In this document: positions 51,403 to 59,473 of the stretch, in pieces
How the letters are laid out: the number at the start of each line of letters is the position of its first letter
Position numbering within the stretch: position 1 is the first letter of the stretch
From: Actinoplanes sp. DH11
Lineage (GTDB): Bacteria > Actinomycetota > Actinomycetes > Mycobacteriales > Micromonosporaceae
Direction: 5' to 3'
Length of the DNA stretch: 64,000 bases
Assembly: GCF_020873875.1 (NCBI RefSeq)
Contig: NZ_JAHWGU010000018.1
Location: 1-64,000, forward strand
Notes under the pieces: model-generated
Database searches by the model: none
What the model saw: only the letters and a program-made list of their open reading frames with translations
Told to the model about the DNA's origin: nothing
Made by a program: the position numbers and the translations under genes

Positions 51403-53403
51403 GTGATCAGGCGGATCGTGACCGTCGGGGTCGCGACGGTGCTCGTCGCGGCCGGCGGCACGGCGTTCGCCGAGATCGTCTCCTCCGACCCGGTGACCTC
51501 ACCGTCCTTCAACGGCTCCGTCTACGCGGTCGCCTATCGCGGCGACACCGTCTATGTCGGCGGCAACTTCACCAGCGCCGTCGTCAACGGGCGGAGCACA
51601 CCCCGTACCCGTCTCGCCGCCTTCAGCGCCCGCACCGGCGCGTTGCTCGATTGGAAGCCGGCCGCGGACGCCAACGTGCGAGCCCTCGCCGTCGACGGTG
51701 ACACGATCTACGCGGCGGGCGATTTCGACACGGTCAACGGCGAAGCGCGGGACGCGGTCGCCGGGATCGGCGCGACAAGCGGCGCGCTCACCCCGCTCCA
51801 GCACTCCGTGGCCGGGCAGCCCAGCGCGCTGGCCGCCGGGAACGGCCGGCTCTACGTGGGCGGCCGGATCACCGCGGTCGACGGGGTGCCGCGGGGCAAC
51901 CTCGCCGCCTTGCGCCTGGCCGACGGCGCGCTCGACCCGTGGGCGCCGACCACCGACGACATGGTGAACGCGCTCGCCGTCACGAGCGACCGGGTCTACG
52001 TCGGCGGGCGGTTCCACCGCACCAACAACGTCAGCAGCACGCTGCGGCTCACCGCGGTGCACCCGGTCACCGGGGTGCTCGATCCCGCGTTCCGGGCCAA
52101 GCCGGTGTCGCAGGTCTTCGCCCTCGCGGCGCACACCGACGGGGTGTTCGCGGCGCTCGGCGGGCTGGGCGGACGGGCGGTGTCGTACACCCGGACCGGG
52201 GAGACTCGCTGGACCCGGGTCTTCGACGGTGATGCCCAGGCGATCACGCTGCTCGGCGACGTGGTGTACGTGGGCGGGCACTTCGACAAGGCCTGCACCA
52301 CCACGAACAACGGCGTCAAGGGGATCTGCACCGACGGCTCGGTGATCCGGGGCAAGCTCGCCGCGGCGGACCTGGACGGCAACCTGCTGGCGTGGGCGCC
52401 GCAGGCCAACGGGGTCGCCGGCACCCGGGCGCTCACGGCCAGCCAGGCACAGCGGTCGGTGAGCGCGGTCGGTGACTTCACGATGGTGGGTGGGGCGACG
52501 CGCAAGCGGTACGCCGAGTTCACCGGAACCTCGCCGTCGGCGTTCGCGGAGTCCCGCCCGGGCCCGGCGGCTTCACAGGCTCCGGCCGTCGCGGCAAGTC
52601 CAACCGTTCCGGCGTCCGCGGCAAGTCCAACCGCTCCGGCTGCCTCGGGAAGCCCGGCCGCTCCCGCCTCCTCGGGCAGCCCAGCTGCTCCCGCTGCCTC
52701 GGGCGGTCCAGCCGCTCCGAGTGCCTCGGCGGACCCGGCGGCTCCGGCCGTCGCGTCGCCGCGGGCCGCGTTCGTCGCCGCGTACAACTTCGACTCGACC
52801 ATCGCGGACGGCACCTTCGACGACGGGTCCGGTCACGGCCATCTGCTGCGGGCGGTGACCCGGAACGGCGGTGCGCCGAAACTGGTGCCGCACGGCACCG
52901 GGCAGGCACTGAACTTCCCGGCCCGGTGCGCCGGCGACAACTGCCCGCGGCTGATCCTGCAGGCCGGCGACACGGACGACCTGAATCCGGGCACGCGGCC
53001 GCTGCGGTACGGCGCCGGGGTGCTGCTGTCACCGGCTGAGACCGGGCGCGGCGAGAACATCCTGCAGAAGGGGTACTCGACCGGCGGCGGTCAGTACAAG
53101 CTCCAGGTCGACGGTTTCTCCGGCAAGCCGAGCTGCGGCATCGGCGACCAGGACGGTACGGCCGTGCACGTCGCCCGCAGCCGCACATCGGTGGCCGACG
53201 GCAAGTGGCACACGCTGGAGTGCCGCCGCACCGGGCCCACCCTGGCGCTCCTGGTCGACGACCGGCTGGAGGCGACCGTGGCGGTCCCCGCCGGCCTGTC
53301 CGTGGAGACCGATCATCCGTTCACCATCGGTGGCAAGGGTGTGGGGGCCGACAACGACCAGTTCCACGGCACCCTCGACGACGTCTGGGTGCAGGTGGGC
53401 TGA
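51403..53403 (+). CDS. Secreted beta-propeller-like protein with C-terminal LamG-type domain
   Basis: A 666-residue secreted protein. After a signal peptide (about 1-25, ending AFA) comes a repeat region with YVGGNFT, YAAGDFDTVNG, YVGGRITAVDG, YVGGRFHRTNN and YVGGHFD at regular intervals, the pattern of a beta-propeller. A Pro/Ala/Ser linker (about 395-460, built of SPAAPAAS repeats) leads to a laminin-G/concanavalin-like domain (AAYNFDSTIADGTFDDGSGH to DDVWVQVG) with two Cys pairs. Probably binds cell-surface or extracellular glycan. GTG at 51403 has AAAGGTGA; GTG at 51373 is an alternative. Confidence 0.78.
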   Translation: MIRRIVTVGVATVLVAAGGTAFAEIVSSDPVTSPSFNGSVYAVAYRGDTVYVGGNFTSAVVNGRSTPRTRLAAFSARTGALLDWKPAADANVRALAVDGDTIYAAGDFDTVNGEARDAVAGIGATSGALTPLQHSVAGQPSALAAGNGRLYVGGRITAVDGVPRGNLAALRLADGALDPWAPTTDDMVNALAVTSDRVYVGGRFHRTNNVSSTLRLTAVHPVTGVLDPAFRAKPVSQVFALAAHTDGVFAALGGLGGRAVSYTRTGETRWTRVFDGDAQAITLLGDVVYVGGHFDKACTTTNNGVKGICTDGSVIRGKLAAADLDGNLLAWAPQANGVAGTRALTASQAQRSVSAVGDFTMVGGATRKRYAEFTGTSPSAFAESRPGPAASQAPAVAASPTVPASAASPTAPAASGSPAAPASSGSPAAPAASGGPAAPSASADPAAPAVASPRAAFVAAYNFDSTIADGTFDDGSGHGHLLRAVTRNGGAPKLVPHGTGQALNFPARCAGDNCPRLILQAGDTDDLNPGTRPLRYGAGVLLSPAETGRGENILQKGYSTGGGQYKLQVDGFSGKPSCGIGDQDGTAVHVARSRTSVADGKWHTLECRRTGPTLALLVDDRLEATVAVPAGLSVETDHPFTIGGKGVGADNDQFHGTLDDVWVQVG

Positions 53404-53461
53404 GTCGTGGGTGTGAGCCCCGGCAGCCGGCGCGGACGGCGGCAGACCGCCGGGGCAGGAA

Positions 53462-53493
53462 TGTGTGTGCCGGTCGGAGGGCCGGCACACACA
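53462..53493 (+). terminator. Stem-loop after the LamG-domain gene
   Basis: TGTGTGTGCCGG and CCGGCACACACA form a perfect 12-bp stem with an 8-nt loop, 58 bp beyond the stop codon. No T-run. Confidence 0.7.
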
Positions 53494-53834
53494 GCTTCGC
53501 GCACCGCCGGTGCACCAGCGGCTTGATCCCGTGCCCGTTGGGGAACGGGGGCACCACGACATGGGTCGGCCGGCGAGGACGGTGGCCGGTGACCCCGCGG
53601 TGACCCGACGGCACGGAATCGAAGGTCATCGTTGCAGTCATGTTGCAGAAGTGCAACAGGCAGGCTTCTTTCCGTTAATCGATGTTGCATGGTGCGGCCC
53701 GCTCCGCAGCGGCGCGGGACGGGCCGGACGGCGGGCGCGCCGGGGAGGAGGCCGGTGCGGCGTGGTGTTGCTCGCCCTCGGCTCTGTCGCGGTCCGGAAC
53801 ACGCAGCCACGACCAGCCGTGGTGGACCCGCGCG

Positions 53835-53919
53835 GAGAAGTTGATCTGCTAGCGCTACGAAGTCGCGGTTTCAACCCCTTGATCACGGCGATTTCGTAGC
53901 GCTAGCAGATCAACTTCTC
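53835..53919. repeat. 32-bp near-perfect inverted repeat (large hairpin)
   Basis: Left arm 53835-53866 and right arm 53888-53919 match over 31 of 32 positions (one G/A difference), with a 21-nt loop. Each arm begins GAGAAGTTGATCTGCTAGCG and contains the 8-bp palindrome TAGCGCTA. The element is much less GC-rich than its surroundings and sits between converging genes. It could be a transcription terminator, a REP/MITE-like unit or a structured RNA. Confidence 0.95.
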
Positions 53920-53995
53920 GCTGGTTGGACGGCGCATCCGTCGCCACTGCGAGGCGCGACGGGGCGCGCGCCTTTTGCCGCTTTTGTGCCGTGCC

Positions 53996-54120
53996 GGTGG
54001 CGGTGGCGGTGGCGGTGCCAGTGGCGGTGGGTTTGGCGAGTGCGAGTGGCGAGTGCGGGTGACGAGTGGGAGTGCGAGTGCGGATGGCGAGTGCGGGTGG
54101 CGAGTGCGGGTGGCGGGGTG
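53996..54120. repeat. GTGGCG hexamer and GAGTGCGGGTGGC-type tandem repeats
   Basis: About six GTGGCG hexamers pass into a longer, irregular array of GAGTGCGGGTG / GAGTGGCGAGTGCG words. It lies in the gene-free gap 3' of the MFS gene. Confidence 0.85.
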
Positions 54121-54325
54121 TGGTGTGGGTGCGAAGCATGGCGTGCAGGACGTCGACGCGGCGGGCTGTGCGGCCGGTGAGGGTCGCGTGGTGTTCTTGC
54201 CTGCGGCGCGCTCGCCATGTTCGGCCTGGATGTCGACGACCTTCAGTGCTTGTGGTCGTTGTAAGCCCGGCTCGAGGGGGTCGGACCAGGCCGCGGACGG
54301 CGGCCTGGTCCCGCTGGTGGGGGAG

Positions 54326-55726
54326 TCAGGTGCGCCGGGGGAGGAAGGCCGCGACGACCGCGCCGGCGGCGATCACGGCGGCGCCGGTGAGTACGGCCGG
54401 GGTCAGGCCGTCGACGAAGTCCTGGTGGCCGGCGTAGCCGCCGTAGGTGCTGAAGATGGATGACAGGGCTGCCACGCCGGCGGCCACCCCGAACTCGCGG
54501 ATCGTGTTGTTCGTCCCGGAGGCCACGCCTCGCTGGTCCGCGCTCACCGACGCGAGGGTCATCGTGCTGACCGGGGCGAACGTGAGCCCCATGCCGATCC
54601 CGGCCAAGGCGAACGCGACGACCAGCCGGCCGTAGGTGACGTCGGTCGTGGTGGCCAGGCCGATCCAGAGCAGGCCGGCGGCGAGGAAGAGTTGGCCGGC
54701 GACGATCAGGTTGCGGATGCCGAGGCGGGCGCCGAAGATGCCGGCGAGCGGGGCGACGATCATCGGGGCGGCCGTCCATGGCAGCGTGCGCAGGCCGGCC
54801 TCGAGCGGGCTCAGTCCCTGGACCACCTGGAAGAACTGGGCGAGCAGGAAGACCGCGCCGAACGCGCCCGCCGAGAACGTCAGGGTCACGGCGTTGACGA
54901 GGCTGAACCCGCGCGAGCGGAAGAGGCGCAACGGCAGCATCGGCGTACTGTTGCGGCTCTGCCAGAAGAGGAACCCGGCGATCAGCGCCAATCCTCCGCC
55001 GAGCATGACCGGCACCCGGCCGGTGGTCCATCCGTGCTCGGGGCCGTCGACGACGCCCCAGATCAGCAGCAGCATGCCGCCGGCGGAGAGCACCAGGCCG
55101 AGGGGGTCGAGCCGGCGGGCGCCGCCGCGGGACTCCTCCAGTACGACGGCGGCGAGTGCCAGGGCGATCACGCCGATCGGCACGTTGACCCAGAAGATCC
55201 AGTTCCAGGTGAGACCGTCCACCACCGCGCCGCCGACCACCGGGCCGAGGGCGACGCCGAGGCCGGTGATGCCGCCCCAGATGCCGACCGCGGTGTTGCG
55301 CAGCCGATCGGGGACGGCCGCCGCGAGCAGGGTGAGTGACAGCGGGGTGACTGCCGCGCCGCCGATGCCCTGCACGGCGCGGGCGGCGGTGAGCTGCCAC
55401 GGCTCGGTGGCGAGGGCGGCGCCGGCGGAGGCCGCGGTGAACAGCGCGATGCCGGCCAGGAACATCCGGCGCCGGCCGATCCGGTCACCGAGTGCTGCCG
55501 CGGTGAGCAGGAACGCCGCGAACGGGAGGGTGTAGGCGTTGACGAACCACTGCAGGTCGGTGAGGGACGCGCCGAGTTCGGTGCGGATGACCGGCAGTGC
55601 CGTGCTGACGACGAGGTTGTCGAGCGAACCCATGAAGGTCGGGATGCCGACGGCGGCCAGCACCAGGCCGAGCGGGCGGGTCCGCCGCCGGCCGGGGTGT
55701 GGTGTCGCGGGTGCAAGCGTGGTCAC
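54326..55726 (-). CDS. MFS exporter, DHA2 (14-helix) type
   Basis: A 466-residue major-facilitator transporter of the drug:proton antiporter-2 class. Motifs are LDNLVVSTALPVIRTELGAS (helix 1, motif D1), the loop GDRIGRRRMFLAG (motif A), RAVQGIGGAAVTPLSLTLL (motif B-like) and GPVVGGAVVDGLTWNWIFWV (motif C). It likely exports drug-like or toxic compounds. The GTG start has GGGGG five bases upstream. It is divergent from a TetR regulator across an operator that overlaps its promoter (TTGACA at 55786-55791 on the minus strand, 17-bp spacer, TACCGT at 55763-55768). Confidence 0.92.
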   Translation of the reverse strand: MTTLAPATPHPGRRRTRPLGLVLAAVGIPTFMGSLDNLVVSTALPVIRTELGASLTDLQWFVNAYTLPFAAFLLTAAALGDRIGRRRMFLAGIALFTAASAGAALATEPWQLTAARAVQGIGGAAVTPLSLTLLAAAVPDRLRNTAVGIWGGITGLGVALGPVVGGAVVDGLTWNWIFWVNVPIGVIALALAAVVLEESRGGARRLDPLGLVLSAGGMLLLIWGVVDGPEHGWTTGRVPVMLGGGLALIAGFLFWQSRNSTPMLPLRLFRSRGFSLVNAVTLTFSAGAFGAVFLLAQFFQVVQGLSPLEAGLRTLPWTAAPMIVAPLAGIFGARLGIRNLIVAGQLFLAAGLLWIGLATTTDVTYGRLVVAFALAGIGMGLTFAPVSTMTLASVSADQRGVASGTNNTIREFGVAAGVAALSSIFSTYGGYAGHQDFVDGLTPAVLTGAAVIAAGAVVAAFLPRRT

Positions 55727-55748
55727 TGTTTCCCCCTGGTTGTTATTC

Positions 55749-55791
55749 ACTGATAACTCAGCACGGTATGCATTGACTGATAACCTGTCAA
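55749..55791. promoter_or_regulatory. Operator and overlapping divergent promoters of the MFS/TetR pair
   Basis: ACTGATAAC occurs twice, 27 bp apart (55749, 55776). The second copy lies in TTGAC-N9-GTCAA (55773-55791), an inverted repeat ending directly before the regulator GTG. The minus-strand MFS promoter TTGACA-17-TACCGT is inside this interval, and TAACCT (55781-55786) is placed to give a leaderless regulator transcript. Binding here would control both genes. Confidence 0.65.
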
Positions 55792-55792
55792 C

Positions 55793-56341
55793 GTGACCCG
55801 GACCCGCCTCACCGCCCAGGAACGCCACACCCAGCTGCTGTCGGCTGCGCTGCAGGCCTTCGCCGAGGGTGGCTACGCCGGCACTACCACCGACCAGGTG
55901 GCCCGGATCGCCGGTGTCTCCCAGCCGTACGTGATCCGGCTCTTCCGCACCAAGCAGGAACTGTTCCTGGCGACCGTGCGCCACGCGTCGGACCGGATCG
56001 AGCAGAAGTGGCGGGCGGCCGCCGCGAAGGAGCCGACCCTGCCCGGGCTGGGCCGGGCCTACAAGGAGCTGCTCGCCGAGAAGGAGCTGCTGGCCGTGCT
56101 GCTGCACGGGTACGCGGCGGCCGCCGCCGACCCGGTGATCGGCGAGGCGGTGCGCGACTCGTACGGCAACCTCTACACGGTCGTCCGGGAGCTGACCGGC
56201 GCCTCCGCCGAGGAGGTGCGGGACTTCTTCGCCTCCGGGATGCTGATCACCGTGCTCGGCGCGATCCGGGTGCTGGGCCCGGACGCGGTGCCGGCCCAGC
56301 CGTGGATGACCGAGCTGCTGAGCACGCTCCCACCGGCGTGA
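55793..56341 (+). CDS. TetR/AcrR-family regulator
   Basis: A 182-residue repressor. The HTH spans about residues 10-55 (RHTQLLSAALQAFAEGGYAG, TTDQVARIAGVSQPYVIRLF), followed by KQELFLATVRHA and a ligand-binding helical domain of normal length. It begins at a GTG six bases after a -10-like TAACCT, hence probably leaderless. By position it represses the MFS exporter and itself, with an exported compound as inducer (inference). Confidence 0.9.
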   Translation: MTRTRLTAQERHTQLLSAALQAFAEGGYAGTTTDQVARIAGVSQPYVIRLFRTKQELFLATVRHASDRIEQKWRAAAAKEPTLPGLGRAYKELLAEKELLAVLLHGYAAAAADPVIGEAVRDSYGNLYTVVRELTGASAEEVRDFFASGMLITVLGAIRVLGPDAVPAQPWMTELLSTLPPA

Positions 56342-56371
56342 ATGCTGCCGAGCGGGCAGCCGGAGGGTGGC

Positions 56372-57241
56372 TCAGTCCATGTTGTGGCGCAGGTGGACGG
56401 GTTCCCGCCAGCCCAGCATCGCCTCGGTCATCCGGACCGCGTCGACGGCCGCGCGCACGTCGTGCACCCGCATGATCCGGGCTCCGCGCAGGATGCAGAA
56501 GACCACCGTGGCAAGCGTTCCGGCGAGCCGGTCCGGCTGCGGCCGGTCCAGCGTCTCGCCGATGAAGTCCTTGTTGCTCAGTGCGGCAAGGGTCGGGTAA
56601 CCGATCGAGGTGATCTCCTCGAGCCGGCGGGTGATCTCCAGCGAGTGCAGGGTGTTCTTGTTGAGATCGTGACCCGGGTCGATGATGATCTGATCCGGCC
56701 GCACCCCGCGGGAGAGTGCCAGGTCGACCCGCTCGCGCAGGAACTTGGCCACCTCGGCGGTGACGTCGCCGTACTGCGGGCGCGGATGCCGGGTCCGCGG
56801 CGCCGCCAGGCTGTGGGTGATCACCAGTTGCGCGCCGGTGCCGGCGACCGCGTCGGCCATCGCCGGGTCCCGCAGACCCGAGGTGTCGTTGATGACCCCG
56901 GCGCCGGCCTCGATCACCGCGCGGGCCACCTCGGGGCGGAAGGTGTCCACCGAGACCACCGCGAGACCGCGGGCCGCCTCCACCACCGGCATCACCCGGT
57001 CGAGTTCCTCGGCGGCGGTGACCTCCGGGCCGGGCGCGAACGGCACCCCGCCGATGTCGATCCAGTCGGCGCCGTCCCCGGCCGCCGCGCGGACCGCCTC
57101 GGTGGCCCGCTCCAGCGCGAACGTGCGGCCGCGGTCGTGAAAGGAGTCGGGCGTACGGTTCACGATCGCCATCACGACGACGCGGCGGGAGAAGTCGTAG
57201 GTCCGGCCGCCGATGACGCGCGCGCCGCTGGTTTCGCTCAC
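56372..57241 (-). CDS. FolP2-like dihydropteroate synthase paralogue
   Basis: A 289-residue TIM-barrel protein of the DHPS family. Instead of the NVTPDSF of true DHPS it has MAIVNRTPDSFHDRG, and the GGESTRPG loop that binds the pterin/pABA pocket is replaced by IGGVPFAPGPEVT. It keeps INDTSGL, DPGHDLNKN and ALSNKDFIGETL. The same changes mark mycobacterial FolP2, which is not an active dihydropteroate synthase, so I call it a paralogue of unknown reaction. The ATG is at 57241. It converges with the upstream TetR gene and is divergent from the next module. Confidence 0.88.
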   Translation of the reverse strand: MSETSGARVIGGRTYDFSRRVVVMAIVNRTPDSFHDRGRTFALERATEAVRAAAGDGADWIDIGGVPFAPGPEVTAAEELDRVMPVVEAARGLAVVSVDTFRPEVARAVIEAGAGVINDTSGLRDPAMADAVAGTGAQLVITHSLAAPRTRHPRPQYGDVTAEVAKFLRERVDLALSRGVRPDQIIIDPGHDLNKNTLHSLEITRRLEEITSIGYPTLAALSNKDFIGETLDRPQPDRLAGTLATVVFCILRGARIMRVHDVRAAVDAVRMTEAMLGWREPVHLRHNMD

Positions 57242-57411
57242 GATCAGCGACCCTAACAGCCGGTGCGGAACCGGTGGGCTTACCCCTGATCTGGGGTTTT
57301 ATAGGTTGATCCTTTCGCGCTATTCATCACAACGGAGGATGCGTCGGCTGGTGCCGCCGGGGGTAGGTGATGGCTTGCAAGCAACGACTGACATCCCCAC
57401 TCGGAGGAACC

Positions 57412-58260
57412 ATGAGCGACATCGCACCGGGCGGCCGCGTGCCGGCCGATCCGGCCTACCCGCTCGACGTGCCGCCGCAGCCGGTCGCGCCGTCCTATGC
57501 CGTGCCGGGCTACGAGAACACCACCACCTACGCGGACACCGAGCCGCGGCATGCGAGCGACCAGCCGTCGAAGCCGGTGCAGGTGGCCCAGCAGGCGCGC
57601 GACTCGGCCGGCCAGGCCGCCACCGACGTGAAGGACACGGCCAAGGAGCAGGCGCAGCGGGTCGGCCAGGAGGCCAAGACCCAGGCGCGCTCGGTGGCCT
57701 CGGAGGTCCGCAGCAAGCTGGACGAGACGGCCAAGGCGCAGAACGGCCGCCTGGTCGGCAGCATCCGGCAGACTGCCGACCAGCTGGACGAGATGCGCGG
57801 CGCCCGTGCGGATTCGCCGGCGGCCGCGGTGGTCTCCCGGGTGGCCGAGGGTGGCCGGCAGTTCGCCGACTACCTGGACCGCAACGGCCCGGACGGCGTG
57901 CTCCGCGAGGTCGAGGACTTCGCCCGCCGCCGCCCCGGCGCGTTCCTGGCCACCGCGCTGGCGGCCGGCTTCGTGGTCGGCCGGCTCGGCAAGAGCGTGG
58001 CCAAGGCCGACGGGACCGCCGGCGCCGGCAAGCCGGACACCGACACGTTCCGCTCCGAGTACGACACGCCCGCCGGCTACGGGACCACCACCACCGGCTA
58101 CAGCACCCCGGCGGCGGACACCACGCCGAGCGCCGCCTATGTGGACCCGGCCGCCGGTGACGTCACCGTGCCGGTCACGCCGGCCACCACCGAGTACACC
58201 GCCACCGGCACCGGCATCCCGGCCGTCGTGGACGAGACGTATCCGGAGCGCCGGTCATGA
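57412..58260 (+). CDS. Membrane-associated stress-type protein with helical repeat region
   Basis: A 282-residue protein. After a Pro/Tyr-rich start (1-55) comes a charged helical region rich in Ala/Gln/Lys/Glu (VAQQARDSAGQAATDVKDTA, KEQAQRVGQEAKTQARSVAS) resembling LEA or apolipoprotein-like helices; then a Gly/Ala segment with one transmembrane-like helix (PGAFLATALAAGFVVGRLGKS) and a Thr/Pro/Tyr-rich tail. I know no function. ATG with GGAGGAACC. It overlaps the next gene by four bases (ATGA). Confidence 0.8.
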   Translation: MSDIAPGGRVPADPAYPLDVPPQPVAPSYAVPGYENTTTYADTEPRHASDQPSKPVQVAQQARDSAGQAATDVKDTAKEQAQRVGQEAKTQARSVASEVRSKLDETAKAQNGRLVGSIRQTADQLDEMRGARADSPAAAVVSRVAEGGRQFADYLDRNGPDGVLREVEDFARRRPGAFLATALAAGFVVGRLGKSVAKADGTAGAGKPDTDTFRSEYDTPAGYGTTTTGYSTPAADTTPSAAYVDPAAGDVTVPVTPATTEYTATGTGIPAVVDETYPERRS

Positions 58261-58673
58261 CGACCCCGTACCGCAACGAGCCCGCCGACCCGGTCGCCGA
58301 GACCTCGATCGGCGAGATCATCGGCAACATCAGCAACGACCTGTCGCAGCTGTTCCGCCAGGAGGTCGAGCTCGCCAAGGCGGAGATCCGGCAGGAGGCG
58401 ACCAAGGCCGGCAAGGCCGCCGGGATGCTCGGCGGCGCCGGGTTCGCCGGCTACCTGGCCGTGGTCCTGCTCAGCTTCGCGATCGTCTTCGGCCTCGGCA
58501 ACGTGATCGACCACGGCTGGGCCTTCCTGATCGTGGGGCTGATCTGGGCCGCGATCGGGGCCGTCCTCTTCGTCAACGGCCGCAAGAAGCTCAAGACCGT
58601 CGACCCGGTGCCGCGCCGCACCGCCGAAACTTTGAAGGAGGACGCCCAATGGCTGAAGAACCCGACCGGCTGA
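58257..58673 (+). CDS. Phage-holin-superfamily (DUF1469-type) membrane protein
   Basis: A 138-residue protein with an amphipathic N-terminal helix (IGEIIGNISNDLSQLFRQEV, ELAKAEIRQEATKAGKAAGM) and two closely packed transmembrane helices (about 58-85 and 90-110), the pattern of actinobacterial holin-superfamily III (DUF1469) proteins. Probably an envelope component. Its ATG overlaps the preceding stop and its end overlaps the following start by 25 bp. Confidence 0.88.
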   Translation: MTTPYRNEPADPVAETSIGEIIGNISNDLSQLFRQEVELAKAEIRQEATKAGKAAGMLGGAGFAGYLAVVLLSFAIVFGLGNVIDHGWAFLIVGLIWAAIGAVLFVNGRKKLKTVDPVPRRTAETLKEDAQWLKNPTG

Positions 58674-59332
58674 GGCAGGACATCGAGCGGACGCGGGCCT
58701 CGCTGACCCGTGACGTCGATCTGCTGGCCGAGAAGACAAGCCCGCGCCAGGTCGCGCGGCGACGCTGGACCGCGGTGAAGGAGAAGGTCATGGGCACGAC
58801 GGAGGAGACCCGGTACGCCGCGCAGGACCAGGCGCACCGGCTGAGCGACAAGGCATCGGAGCTGGGTGACCGGGCTTCCGGCAAGGCGTCCGAGCTGACC
58901 GACAAGGCGTCCGGCAAGGCCTCCGACCTCGGGGACAAGGCGTCCGAACTGGGCGGCCAGGCGAAGGAGAAGGCGCACGACGCGGCGAGTGCGGTGCGTA
59001 CCGCGCCGCGGGCCGTGGCGAGCCAGACCCAGGGCAACCCGCTCGCCGCCGGCATCATCGCCTTCGGCGTCGGCCTGCTCAGCGCCTCGCTGATCCCGGT
59101 CACCGACGCCGAGCGCCGGGCCGGTCAGCAGCTCAAGGAGCACAGCGGCGACCTCACCGACAAGGTGAAGGACGTGGCGGGCGACCTCAAGGAGGAGCTC
59201 GGCGGGACCGTGCAGCAGGCCGCCGGCCAGGTGCGCGAGACCGCGCGCGACGCCGCGCAGACCACGGCGGACACGGCGAAGTCGGGCGCGAGCGACGTCC
59301 GGGACGAGACCCGGAGCGCCGCGACCTCCTGA
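58649..59332 (+). CDS. DUF3618 domain protein with LEA-like repeats
   Basis: A 227-residue protein. DUF3618 is at the N-terminus (DRLRQDIERTRASLTRDVDLL, about 5-25). A repeat region DKASELGDRASGKASELTD (about 66-110) is followed by a membrane-like helix (LAAGIIAFGVGLLSASLIPV, about 130-150) and a second amphipathic helical part (DLTDKVKDVAGDLKEELGGT, QVRETARDAAQTTADTAKSG). ATG with GAAGGAGG. With the two preceding genes it forms a tightly overlapping set found in envelope- or osmotic-stress loci of actinobacteria. Confidence 0.88.
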   Translation: MAEEPDRLRQDIERTRASLTRDVDLLAEKTSPRQVARRRWTAVKEKVMGTTEETRYAAQDQAHRLSDKASELGDRASGKASELTDKASGKASDLGDKASELGGQAKEKAHDAASAVRTAPRAVASQTQGNPLAAGIIAFGVGLLSASLIPVTDAERRAGQQLKEHSGDLTDKVKDVAGDLKEELGGTVQQAAGQVRETARDAAQTTADTAKSGASDVRDETRSAATS

Positions 59333-59473
59333 CCGGGGCGCACACACGGAGGAACCTGACGGGCGGGCCGGCTCAGCCGGCCCGCCCGCCTGCGTGGGAC
59401 AGGCAGCGCCGGCGTCGGGCGGACGCCCGGTAAGCAGCGTTTGCCCGGCTCGAGGAGGGGAATCGGCAGCACC

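Larger units (their letters stand above)
53494..54325. other. Long gene-free region between converging genes
   Basis: No credible gene in about 830 bp; frames through it overlap repeats and lack start signals. It holds the 32-bp inverted repeat at 53835-53919, the GTGGCG/GAGTGCGGGT tandem tract at 53996-54120 and a direct word pair ATGTTGCA/TTGCAGAAGTGCAA around 53640-53690. The MFS gene ends at 54326. Confidence 0.6.

Noticed and set aside
53860..53890. tRNA T-loop-like sequence GGTTTCAACCCC
   Set aside because: It is the loop of the large hairpin; no acceptor or anticodon arms around it.
53465..53899. Possible small genes around the hairpin at 53.8 kb
   Set aside because: The frames run through the inverted repeat and have no start signal; treated as non-coding.
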